DNA from: Aquisalimonas sp.
GTDB lineage: Bacteria; Pseudomonadota; Gammaproteobacteria; Nitrococcales; Aquisalimonadaceae
Reading direction: 5' to 3'
DNA length: 6,388 bases
NCBI GenBank assembly: GCA_007127625.1
Contig: SKYZ01000016.1
Span: forward strand, 1 to 6,388
The translations under genes and the position numbers were made by a program. Within the stretch, counting starts at the first letter, position 1, and the number at the start of each line of letters is the position of its first letter. A model generated the notes under the pieces. The model saw nothing but the letters and a program-made list of their open reading frames with translations. It was not told where the DNA came from and did not search any database. Of this stretch, positions 1-5,298 are shown piece by piece.

Positions 1-13
1 CAAGCCGCGACCG

Positions 14-745
14 TCAGACGTGTTCGTGCAGGCCGCACTCGCGCTTGAGGCCGAAGAAGCGGGTTTCTTCTTCGGTCATGCCGTCGTCCAAGCGGCGAGT
101 GGTGTGGACGTCGCCGATGGAGACGTAGCCCTGATGCCACAGCGGATGGTAGGGCAGATCGTGGTCCACCAGGTAGCGGTAGATGTCCCGGTCCGTCCAG
201 TCGATCAGCGGATGGACCTTGAAGCGGCCGTTCTGAGTAACGACCACGTCCAGCCCTTCGCGGGAGCTGGCCTGCTGACGGCGCAGGCCGGCGAACCAGG
301 CTTCGGCCCGGAGCTCGCGCAGGGCGCGCTGCATGGGCTCGACCTTGTTCATGCGGTTGTATTGATCGATGCCTTCGACACCCTGCTCCCACAGCTTGCC
401 GTACCGGGCTTCCTGCCAGACGGGGCTGAGCTCGTTCCGGTAGACGTGCAGGTTGAGACCGAGCCGCTCGGTGAGTTCGTCCACGAAGCGGTAGGTCTCC
501 GGGAACAGGTAGCCGGTATCCACCAGGATCACGGGGATGTCGGGGCGCGCGCTGGTGACCATGTGCAGTGACACGGCCGCCTGGGCGCCGAAGCTGGAGG
601 ACAGCACGATGCGCTGGCCGAACTGTTCCAGCCCCCACTGCACACGCTCCTGCGCGGTGGCCTGTTCAAGCTCGGCATTGATCGCCTCAAGGTCAACATC
701 GCGCCCTTCGGGCAGCGGTGCGACTGTGGCTCGGCTGTTAGTCAT
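14..745 (-). CDS. cysH: Phosphoadenylyl-sulfate (PAPS) reductase, thioredoxin-dependent
   Basis: CysH reduces PAPS to sulfite and adenosine 3',5'-bisphosphate in the cytoplasm, using thioredoxin or glutaredoxin, within assimilatory sulfate reduction. Seen: a 243-residue protein (E. coli CysH is 244) with the phosphate-binding loop SSSFGAQ (about residues 49-55), [13 protein letters not shown] (75-87), [14 protein letters not shown] (149-162), KVHPLIDWT (176-184), [12 protein letters not shown] (206-217) and the C-terminal ECGLH with catalytic Cys237. The paired cysteines that bind the 4Fe-4S cluster in APS-type reductases are absent, so PAPS is the likely substrate. The ATG at 745 is chosen because GAGGAG lies about 5 bases upstream; the frame is open to an ATG at 787, but the additional 14 residues do not look like the family and that start has no such site. 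It follows the DUF1295 gene by 118 bases and may have its own promoter, although no convincing -35/-10 pair was found. Neighbouring cys genes, if any, lie beyond the left edge. Confidence 0.96.
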   Translation of the reverse strand: MTNSRATVAPLPEGRDVDLEAINAELEQATAQERVQWGLEQFGQRIVLSSSFGAQAAVSLHMVTSARPDIPVILVDTGYLFPETYRFVDELTERLGLNLHVYRNELSPVWQEARYGKLWEQGVEGIDQYNRMNKVEPMQRALRELRAEAWFAGLRRQQASSREGLDVVVTQNGRFKVHPLIDWTDRDIYRYLVDHDLPYHPLWHQGYVSIGDVHTTRRLDDGMTEEETRFFGLKRECGLHEHV

Positions 746-863
746 CGCTCTCCTCACTGGGTGGATCCCTGTGACTGCGATAACCATACATCGCGGCTTT
801 CAGGCAGAAAAAGAATGAAAATACCTATCTTCATGCCCTGGACGCATATACGCCCGGGGGTCG
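746..863 (-). other. cysH upstream intergenic region
   Basis: This gap of 118 bases separates the DUF1295 stop from the cysH start. Its central part (about 781-850) is much more AT-rich than the flanking genes, as expected of a promoter region. It ends in the GAGGAG ribosome binding site for cysH. A very imperfect inverted repeat (GGCAGAAAAAGA at about 802-813 against TATCTTCATGCC at 825-836) is present, but it is too weak to call an operator or a terminator. CysB sites are too poorly conserved to recognise by eye. Whether cysH is read through from the upstream pair is open. Confidence 0.35.
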
Positions 864-1643
864 CTACCTCGGTGGGCCGGGGATCAGGGCGTTGGTGTTC
901 TCGATGTACTCGCGGTAGGCGGGCCGGGTCTCGTGGAGCTTCTTCTCCAGCAGGGCAACACCGGACACGCGCACCAGCAGGAAGGTCATCAGTGCGGCGC
1001 TGATCACCGTCCACCAGCCGCCGGCAGCCGCCGCCATCAAGAAAAAGCCCCACCACAGAACGATTTCACCGAAGTAGTTGGGATGGCGGCTGTAGCGCCA
1101 CAGGCCACTGTTCATGACCTGGCCACGGTTGGCGGGGTCCGCCTTGAAGCGGGCGAGCTGGGTATCGGCGACACTCTCCCAGAGAAAGCCCAGCAGCCAA
1201 AGGGCCAGCCCCAGAGCAGCAAGCGGCCACAACAGCTCGCCGGCATCGGCCACGCGGGTGCCATAGAGCAGCGGCATGGCCACCAGCCACATGATGGCCC
1301 CCTGGAGCATGAACACCGTCCACAGACTCACCCAGGGAAAGCGCCCGCCGTGCCTGGCGCGCATCTCCTGGTAACGGTAGTCCTCGCCATGCCCCCAGTT
1401 GCGCCAGGAGAGATAGGCGGATAACCGCACCCCCCAGAGCGTCACCGGAATCACCATGAGAAGCCCCGCCGGCGGCGCCCCGGCGGTGAACCAGTACACC
1501 CAGGCCAGCAGCACGAAGCCGGCGCCCCAGAAGCGGTCCACCAGGCTGGCGTCCTGCAGTCGCAGGCTGGCCAGCCAGATCACCAGCATCAGGCCCAGGG
1601 CGCTGGCGAGCCCCAGAGTGACGGCAAGTCCCGCGTTCATCAT
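864..1643 (-). CDS. DUF1295 family multipass membrane protein (steroid 5-alpha-reductase-like fold)
   Basis: This 259-residue integral inner-membrane protein belongs to DUF1295, which is related to the C-terminal domain of steroid 5-alpha-reductases and isoprenylcysteine methyltransferases. Seen: about six or seven hydrophobic segments (roughly 5-27, 38-54, 58-78, 103-128, 137-157, 193-213 and 212-232), DRFWG at 36-40, HGEDYRYQEMR at 85-95, WESVADTQLARFK at 155-167, the signature GLWRYSRHPNYFGE at 180-193, and LLEKKL...RPAYREY near the C-terminus. In related folds the Arg/His/Asn-rich signature binds a nicotinamide or SAM cofactor. The gene starts 40 bases after the stop of the CFA-type methyltransferase on the same strand, so the two are probably one transcript. 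Two consecutive ATGs (1643 and 1640) could each start it and the ribosome binding site is weak (GGATGAA), so translation may depend partly on the upstream gene. A role in reducing or modifying acyl chains or a polyprenyl lipid is inference; no activity can be read from the sequence alone. Confidence 0.88.
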   Translation of the reverse strand: MMNAGLAVTLGLASALGLMLVIWLASLRLQDASLVDRFWGAGFVLLAWVYWFTAGAPPAGLLMVIPVTLWGVRLSAYLSWRNWGHGEDYRYQEMRARHGGRFPWVSLWTVFMLQGAIMWLVAMPLLYGTRVADAGELLWPLAALGLALWLLGFLWESVADTQLARFKADPANRGQVMNSGLWRYSRHPNYFGEIVLWWGFFLMAAAAGGWWTVISAALMTFLLVRVSGVALLEKKLHETRPAYREYIENTNALIPGPPR

Positions 1644-1683
1644 GACTGTTTCATCCGTTGCGAAGTGGTGACCCGCGCGGCGC

Positions 1684-2727
1684 TCACGCCGGCTCGTCCA
1701 CGGGTTTCTCCATCAGGTAATGGGACACGAACCATTCGTCACCCCCGCGGTAGCCGAACAGTTCCGCACAGGCCATGAAGAAGATGCGCCAGCGGTTCCA
1801 CCACAGACCGACGTGCTCGGCACCGTAGGTGTCGGCAAACACCTTTTCTATGTGCGCGCGCGAGGCATCCATGCGCCGCAGCCAGGCATTGCAGGTGGTT
1901 TCATAATGCCGGCCGTTCACCCGCCAGTGCCGGCGCAGCCGCAGATGGTCCTGATAATACAGCGGCAGACTGTCCGCCGGCATGAGCCCGTCGGTGAAGA
2001 AGTAGCGCCCCATCCAGTCGTGCTCCCCCTGGGTCTCGAACACGTAGGCGAGATCCCTGTGGCAGAAGACGTGGAAGAACAGTTGCCCACCGGGTTCCAG
2101 CCAGCCGTGAATCCGCCGCAGCAGCTCGCGCCAGTTACGCATGTGCTCGAACATCTCCAGGGAGACGACCCGGTGAAACCGGGTGTCGGTGGTGAAGTCG
2201 TTCATGTCCGCGGTGATCACTGTGAGGTTGTTCAGGCCGCGGGCGTCGCGACGGGCCTCGATGAAGGCACGCTGGGAGGACGAATTGGACACCGCAGTGA
2301 TGCGGCTGCCGGGATAGTGCTCTGCCATCCAAAGCGAAAGCGCGCCCCAGCCGCAGCCCAGTTCCAGGATCTCCTGCCCGTCCGCCAGGCCCGCCCGTTC
2401 GCAGGTGAGCGCCAGCATGGCCGCCTCGGCTCCCTTGAGGTCATCGGTCCCGTCCGGCCAGAGGCAGCAGGAGTACTTCAGGTGGGGGCCCAGCACGGTC
2501 TCGAAGAATCCGGCAGGCAGTTCGTAGTGCTGCTCGTTGGCCGTGTCCGTGGCCAGCGCCACGGGGCTGTCGTCCATGGCGGCAAGCAGCGCGTGCATGG
2601 CCTCGCGACGCGCCTCGCAGTCACCGCCTTGCTCCCGCAGGCGCTCCCCCAGGAGCCGGCGAATGCCCAGGCGCACCAGGGGGTCCGGGACCTTTCCCTG
2701 CTCCACGAGCCCGATGAGAGTCTGCAT
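1684..2727 (-). CDS. SAM-dependent methyltransferase, cyclopropane-fatty-acyl-phospholipid synthase family
   Basis: This is a 347-residue class I methyltransferase of the CFA synthase family. Members transfer a methyl or methylene group from S-adenosylmethionine to unsaturated acyl chains of membrane phospholipids; some relatives methylate amines (coclaurine N-methyltransferase type). Seen: a family-typical YELPAGFFETVLGPHLKYSCCLW (about 68-90), SAM motif I ILELGCGWGALSLW (120-133), a second SAM-binding stretch ITAVSNSSSQRAFIE (143-157), the ADMNDF loop (173-178), SLEMFEHM (189-196), GGQLFFHVFCHR (213-224) and a C-terminal WWNRWRIFFMACAELFGY (309-326). The protein is shorter than E. coli Cfa (382 residues) and its N-terminal region differs, so the exact product (cyclopropane, methyl-branched or methylated furan-precursor fatty acid) is uncertain. 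The start ATG has AGGGG 8 bases upstream. It is the first gene of a likely two-gene unit with the DUF1295 gene, preceded by a palindrome-bearing promoter. Confidence 0.88.
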   Translation of the reverse strand: MQTLIGLVEQGKVPDPLVRLGIRRLLGERLREQGGDCEARREAMHALLAAMDDSPVALATDTANEQHYELPAGFFETVLGPHLKYSCCLWPDGTDDLKGAEAAMLALTCERAGLADGQEILELGCGWGALSLWMAEHYPGSRITAVSNSSSQRAFIEARRDARGLNNLTVITADMNDFTTDTRFHRVVSLEMFEHMRNWRELLRRIHGWLEPGGQLFFHVFCHRDLAYVFETQGEHDWMGRYFFTDGLMPADSLPLYYQDHLRLRRHWRVNGRHYETTCNAWLRRMDASRAHIEKVFADTYGAEHVGLWWNRWRIFFMACAELFGYRGGDEWFVSHYLMEKPVDEPA

Positions 2728-2766
2728 GTCGTTTGCCCCTGCCTGATGGGATGATTGTCGAACGCA

Positions 2767-2794
2767 ATAATACGATACTTGTACAAAACAAGTA
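2767..2794 (-). promoter_or_regulatory. Putative promoter and palindromic operator of the methyltransferase/DUF1295 unit
   Basis: On the minus strand, TATTAT (2772 to 2767) matches the sigma-70 -10 box at five of six positions and would give a leader of about 33 bases before the ATG at 2727. No good -35 box lies 16-18 bases upstream (GTACTT at 17). Instead, a perfect inverted repeat TACTTGT-N5-ACAAGTA occupies 2776-2794, starting 3 bases from the -10; the left arm also forms the palindrome TTGTACAA (2779-2786). A good -10, a poor -35 and a dyad in the spacer is the layout used by MerR-type activators, including B12-dependent light sensors of the LitR/CarH group, but a repressor would fit as well. 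No regulator gene is adjacent, so its identity is a guess. Confidence 0.45.
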
Positions 2795-2812
2795 CACGAC
2801 CATGTTCAATCA

Positions 2813-2872
2813 GTGCGCTGCATTGCCGTGCGGTAGGGTCTCATGTGCCATCAGCGCACAGGATCATGAGCC
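2813..2872. repeat. Nested inverted repeats in the divergent intergenic region
   Basis: GTGCGCTG (2813-2820) is perfectly inverted at CAGCGCAC (2852-2859). Inside and overlapping this, TGTGC (2844-2848) pairs with GCACA (2856-2860), and CTCATG (2840-2845) pairs with CATGAG (2865-2870), extendable by GG/CC across a one-base bulge. The arms overlap, so the structures cannot all form at once. There is no downstream run of T, so this is not an intrinsic terminator. It could be a protein-binding site between the divergent genes or part of a 5' leader RNA of the plus-strand genes. Chance is not excluded in GC-rich DNA. Confidence 0.3.
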
Positions 2873-2986
2873 ATGAAGCACAACCAAGAAGATCGTAAGT
2901 ATCTGTTTTTGCGATTCTCCCCATGTTGGCACGCAGCCTGCAAGGCTCTGGGTGAGCCGAAAGGCGTTTTTCCACGCAAGCAATGA
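2873..2986 (+). CDS. Possible 37-residue small protein or leader peptide, unknown
   Basis: An ATG at 2873 opens a frame of 37 codons ending in a TGA at 2984-2986. That stop directly abuts the AAGGAGGT ribosome binding site of the acidic-peptide gene, which starts 12 bases later. AGGA lies 9 bases upstream of the ATG, a usable but not strong site. The product would be basic (8 Lys/Arg against 3 Asp/Glu) with two cysteines in SPCWHAAC (16-23) and no signal peptide or membrane segment; I recognise no family. About 53% of third codon positions are G or C, lower than in the neighbouring genes, which weakens the case for a conserved protein. A regulatory leader peptide controlling the downstream gene is possible because its 3' half spans the overlapping hairpins at 2936-2965. 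It may equally be a chance frame. Confidence 0.25.
   Translation: MKHNQEDRKYLFLRFSPCWHAACKALGEPKGVFPRKQ
2936..2965 (+). promoter_or_regulatory. Three overlapping leader hairpins before the acidic-peptide gene
   Basis: Three short stems follow one another and share bases: GCCT-GCA-AGGC (2936-2946), GGCTC-TGGGT-GAGCC (2944-2958) and GCC-GAAA-GGC with a GNRA tetraloop (2956-2965). The middle stem excludes both the first and the third. A short T run (2967-2971) follows, and the ribosome binding site lies about 20 bases further on. Mutually exclusive hairpins in a leader can act as an attenuator or a translational switch. No known riboswitch class could be matched: the GAAA loop followed by ACGCAAGC recalls c-di-GMP-I aptamers, but the rest of that fold is missing. 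Confidence 0.25.
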
Positions 2987-2998
2987 AGGAGGTCCTTT

Positions 2999-3250
2999 AT
3001 GACCGCTCTCATCAAGCTCCGTACCCTGATGCTCACCCTGCTGGCCGCTCTTGGTCTGACCCTCGGCGGCATGGCCACTGCCACCGCCGATGCGGATCAC
3101 AGCGGCGGCTCCGTCAGCGACGCCCCGGAAACCGTCCAGTGGGATGATGACGACGAGGACGATGACTGGGGCGACGACGATGATGACTGGGGTGAATGGG
3201 ACGACGATGATGATGACGAGTGGGAGGATGACGACGACGCCGACTGGTAA
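2999..3250 (+). CDS. Small exported Asp/Trp-rich acidic protein, function unknown
   Basis: This 83-residue protein belongs to no family I recognise. Residues 1-30 form a typical Sec signal peptide: Lys6 and Arg8, a hydrophobic core MLTLLAALGLTLGG (11-24), and a likely signal peptidase I site after ATA (30/31). The predicted mature part of 53 residues holds 26 Asp, 5 Glu and 6 Trp (48, 57, 64, 67, 75, 83) and no Lys or Arg, so net charge is about -31. Blocks of four to six Asp separated by W, WG or WGEW run to the C-terminal Trp. The start is firm: AAGGAGGT lies 6 bases upstream. It is transcribed opposite to everything else in the window, ends in its own terminator, and so is probably an independent, well-expressed unit. 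Binding of Ca2+ or other cations, or of basic envelope proteins, in the periplasm or outside the cell is an inference from composition. Disorder is expected; the Trp residues might anchor to membrane or partner surfaces. Confidence 0.85.
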   Translation: MTALIKLRTLMLTLLAALGLTLGGMATATADADHSGGSVSDAPETVQWDDDDEDDDWGDDDDDWGEWDDDDDDEWEDDDDADW

Positions 3251-3280
3251 TTCGTCAGGTCTCACCAGCATCTGAAACTG

Positions 3281-3313
3281 AAGCGCCACCGGAGACGGTG
3301 GCGCTTTTTTTTT
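3281..3313 (+). terminator. Rho-independent terminator of the acidic-peptide gene
   Basis: A perfect 10-bp stem, AAGCGCCACC (3281-3290) and GGTGGCGCTT (3297-3306), encloses the 6-base loop GGAGAC. A run of nine T (3305-3313) follows. It begins 30 bases after the stop codon of the plus-strand gene. On the minus strand no good U-tract follows the stem, so it probably does not terminate nadA efficiently. Confidence 0.95.
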
Positions 3314-3377
3314 GTTCGCCCTCAAGGCGGTGCCTCGAGATGCACCCTACTCAAACAGGCGGACCGGAACGGGGGAT

Positions 3378-4457
3378 TCAGGCGTCGCCGGCACCCTCCA
3401 CCACTTGCCGCCGATTACGGCCGAACTCCAGCATCCGGCCAAGGGACACCAGCGCCTGCTCGGCCACGGCCGGGTCCACGTGAATCTCGTTGGCCCCGGT
3501 CTCCAGAGTGTGCGCCAGGTTGCGCAGGCCGTTCATGGCCATCCACGGGCAGTGGGCGCAGCTGGTGCAGGTGGCGCTACGGCCGGCCGTGGGCGCCTTC
3601 AGCAGTGTCTTCCCCGGTGCGGCCTCGTGCATCTTGTGGAACAGACCGGCGTCGGTGGCGACGATGAAGGTATCGGCATCCCCCGTCTGCACCGCCTTGA
3701 GAAGCTGCGAGGTGGAGCCCACCACATCGGCCAGCGCCACCACGCCCTGAGGCGATTCCGGGTGCACCAGTACCTTGGCACCGGGGTGCTCGGCGCGCAG
3801 CTTTTCCAGTTCGATGGCCTTGAACTCCTCGTGGACGATGCAGGCGCCGTCCCACAGGAGCATGTCGGCACCGGTCTGCTGCTGCACGTAGGCACCGAGG
3901 TGCTTGTCCGGCGCCCACAGGATCTTCTGACCCTGCTCGTGCAGGTGGCGCACCACGTCCAGCGCGATGCTGGAGGTGACCACCCAGTCCGCCCGCGCCT
4001 TCACCGCCGCGCTGGTGTTGGCGTAGACCACCACGGTGCGATCCGGATGCTGGTCGCAGAAGGCGGCAAACTCGTCCGGCGGGCAGCCTTCGTCCAGGGA
4101 GCAGGTGGCTTCCAGATCGGGCATCAGCACCCGCTTCTCGGGGCTGAGGATCTTGGCCGTCTCCCCCATGAAGCGCACACCGGCCACCACCACCGTCTGC
4201 GCCGGATGCTCGTAGCCGAAGCGGGCCATCTCCAGGGAGTCGGAGACAATACCGCCGGTCTCGTCAGCCAGGATCTGCAGATCCGGTGCGGTGTAGTAGT
4301 GCGCCACCAGAACGGCGTTCTGTGCGCGCAGCTGCTCGCGGATGCGGTCCATCAACTGCTCCCGCTCACCGGTGTGCAGTGCCTCGTCGGCCGTGAACGG
4401 CTGCTCCCGGAAGAACTGTACCGGGGCCTCGGCGTGGACCGCTTGTACCTTGCTCAT
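3378..4457 (-). CDS. nadA: Quinolinate synthase A
   Basis: NadA condenses iminoaspartate (from NadB) with dihydroxyacetone phosphate to form quinolinate in de novo NAD synthesis, using an oxygen-sensitive 4Fe-4S cluster in the cytoplasm. Seen: 359 residues (E. coli 347), [16 protein letters not shown] (50-65), [12 protein letters not shown] (68-79), [12 protein letters not shown] (93-104), [15 protein letters not shown] (112-126), [10 protein letters not shown] (145-154), [11 protein letters not shown] (181-191), VHPES (231-235), DVVGSTSQ (244-251) and [14 protein letters not shown] (296-309). The likely cluster ligands are Cys119, Cys206 and Cys303; the 97-residue spacing of the last two equals that of E. 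coli Cys200 and Cys297. Cys297 and Cys300 correspond to the E. coli pair reported to form a regulatory disulfide. The ATG has GGAGG 8 bases upstream. It lies 30 bases after nrtR on the same strand, indicating co-transcription and repression by NrtR. nadB and nadC are not in the window. Confidence 0.97.
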   Translation of the reverse strand: MSKVQAVHAEAPVQFFREQPFTADEALHTGEREQLMDRIREQLRAQNAVLVAHYYTAPDLQILADETGGIVSDSLEMARFGYEHPAQTVVVAGVRFMGETAKILSPEKRVLMPDLEATCSLDEGCPPDEFAAFCDQHPDRTVVVYANTSAAVKARADWVVTSSIALDVVRHLHEQGQKILWAPDKHLGAYVQQQTGADMLLWDGACIVHEEFKAIELEKLRAEHPGAKVLVHPESPQGVVALADVVGSTSQLLKAVQTGDADTFIVATDAGLFHKMHEAAPGKTLLKAPTAGRSATCTSCAHCPWMAMNGLRNLAHTLETGANEIHVDPAVAEQALVSLGRMLEFGRNRRQVVEGAGDA

Positions 4458-4487
4458 GGCGTCAACCTCCGGCCCGGGGGCCGTTGC

Positions 4488-5144
4488 CTACTTGATGATA
4501 TCCACCCGGTCCGGCCGGGTGACGCGGAACAGGCGGGCCGGCCGGTGCTTGCCGGCGCGGAACCGCTCCCCCGTGTCCTCGATGCACGGCAGGTTCCTGA
4601 CCCGCTTGCGGAAGTTCCGCTTGTCCAGTTGTTCACCCAGGATGGTCTCGTAGACCGACTGCAGCTCGCTCAGGGTGAACCGTTCGCCCATGAACTGCAG
4701 GGCGATGGTCGAATACTCCAGTTTTGCCGCCAGGCGCCGGTGGGCCATGGCGATGATGTCGCCGTGGTCAAAGGCGAGCTCCGGCAGCGCGTCCACCGGC
4801 TTCCAGGCGAGCCGCTGCGACTCCGCCGGCAGGGACGGCAGCCGTGCCGGCGGCACCAGCGCATAGTAGGAGACTGACACCACCCTGCCCCGGGGATCCC
4901 GCTCCGGGCGCCCGAAGCTGTAGAGCTGCTCCAGGTACACCCCGTGCACTCCGGTCTTCTCCCGGAGCATGCGGCTGGCGCAGTCATCCAGCGCCTCGTT
5001 GATGGGCACCATGCCGCCGGGCAGCGACCAGTAACCACTGAACGGCTCGCCGCTGCGTTGAACCAGGAGTACGCGCAGGCGGTGGTCAGTTATGGTGAAC
5101 ACCACCACGTCCGTTGCCAGGCCTGTCAGTGCGCGCTCCGTCAC
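4488..5144 (-). CDS. nrtR: NrtR, Nudix-related transcriptional regulator of NAD metabolism
   Basis: NrtR proteins are DNA-binding repressors of NAD synthesis or salvage genes; an N-terminal Nudix-like domain senses ADP-ribose or related NAD products and a C-terminal winged helix binds DNA. Seen: 218 residues, usual for the family. The Nudix-like domain (about 8-135) contains GYWSLPGGMV (37-46) and a Nudix box at 44-66 in which the RE and EE positions read R58-M59 and E62-K63, so two acidic metal ligands are missing and hydrolase activity is probably lost. The winged-helix part (about 145-215) contains RFTLSELQSVYETILG (155-170) and LDKRNFRKRV (173-182), characteristic of NrtR. The start is GTG at 5144, with GGGAGGG about 6 bases upstream. 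nadA follows after 30 bases. A consensus -35 promoter with a 19-bp palindrome lies just upstream, indicating autoregulation. A plain Nudix hydrolase is the alternative, but the C-terminal domain and the nadA linkage argue against it. Confidence 0.93.
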   Translation of the reverse strand: MTERALTGLATDVVVFTITDHRLRVLLVQRSGEPFSGYWSLPGGMVPINEALDDCASRMLREKTGVHGVYLEQLYSFGRPERDPRGRVVSVSYYALVPPARLPSLPAESQRLAWKPVDALPELAFDHGDIIAMAHRRLAAKLEYSTIALQFMGERFTLSELQSVYETILGEQLDKRNFRKRVRNLPCIEDTGERFRAGKHRPARLFRVTRPDRVDIIK

Positions 5145-5174
5145 GGGGGCCCTCCCTCGTTCAACCGAACCGTA

Positions 5175-5203
5175 AAGTTAGTGTCGTTCGTACACTATGT
5201 CAA
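5175..5203 (-). promoter_or_regulatory. nrtR-nadA promoter with NrtR operator in the spacer
   Basis: Read on the minus strand, a consensus -35 TTGACA (5203 to 5198) is followed by a 17-base spacer and a weak -10 TAACTT (5180 to 5175), about 30 bases before the GTG start. The plus-strand palindrome TAGTGTCGTTCGTACACTA (5179-5197) has perfect 6-bp arms TAGTGT/ACACTA around 7 bases and fills the spacer almost exactly, so a bound protein would block RNA polymerase. The position directly before nrtR makes NrtR the natural candidate ligand. The box sequence was not compared with published NrtR motifs here. Confidence 0.78.
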
Positions 5204-5259
5204 TGATAGACACGTTCGCCCGGCGCAGGTTCCCCGCTTTGGTGATGAAGACGCAGGAC

Positions 5260-5287
5260 GACCGAGTGGCGGGAATGCCACCCGGTC
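5260..5287 (-). terminator. Hairpin downstream of usp, possible terminator without U-tract
   Basis: As RNA from the minus strand, GACCGGGTGGC (5287 to 5277) pairs with GCCACTCGGTC (5270 to 5260) around a 6-base loop: 11 bp including one G-U pair. On the other strand the same position would be an A-C mismatch, so the structure favours usp-sense RNA. The stem starts 11 bases after the usp stop. There is no T run after it, so it may be a weak terminator, a Rho-assisted end or an mRNA 3'-end stabiliser. Confidence 0.45.
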
Positions 5288-5298
5288 AGGGACGGGAA

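Noticed and set aside
746..787. N-terminal extension of cysH to an ATG at 787
   Set aside because: The extra 14 residues do not resemble CysH N-termini, the ATG at 745 gives the family length, and only 745 has a GAGGAG site at proper distance.
1720..2754. Plus-strand open frame opposite the methyltransferase
   Set aside because: The minus strand carries all the SAM-binding and CFA family motifs; the plus frame is a GC-bias shadow.
2780..2798. PpsR/CrtJ-type site TGT-N12-ACA in the methyltransferase promoter
   Set aside because: The spacing between TGT and ACA is 11 bases, not 12, and no photosynthesis genes are present.
2921..2990. c-di-GMP class I riboswitch before the acidic gene
   Set aside because: A GAAA tetraloop and ACGCAAGC recall the aptamer, but the conserved GGCAAACC part and the second receptor helix are missing, and the ribosome binding site follows at once.
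2864..3325. Minus-strand open frame of about 153 codons antisense to the acidic gene, rich in Val and Ile
   Set aside because: It is the complement of Asp codons (GAC/GAT read as GTC/ATC) and starts inside the terminator's A/T run; the plus strand has the ribosome binding site, signal peptide and terminator.
3312..4877. Long plus-strand open frame opposite nadA and nrtR
   Set aside because: A shadow frame caused by the high third-position GC of two clearly identified minus-strand genes; the translation matches no family.
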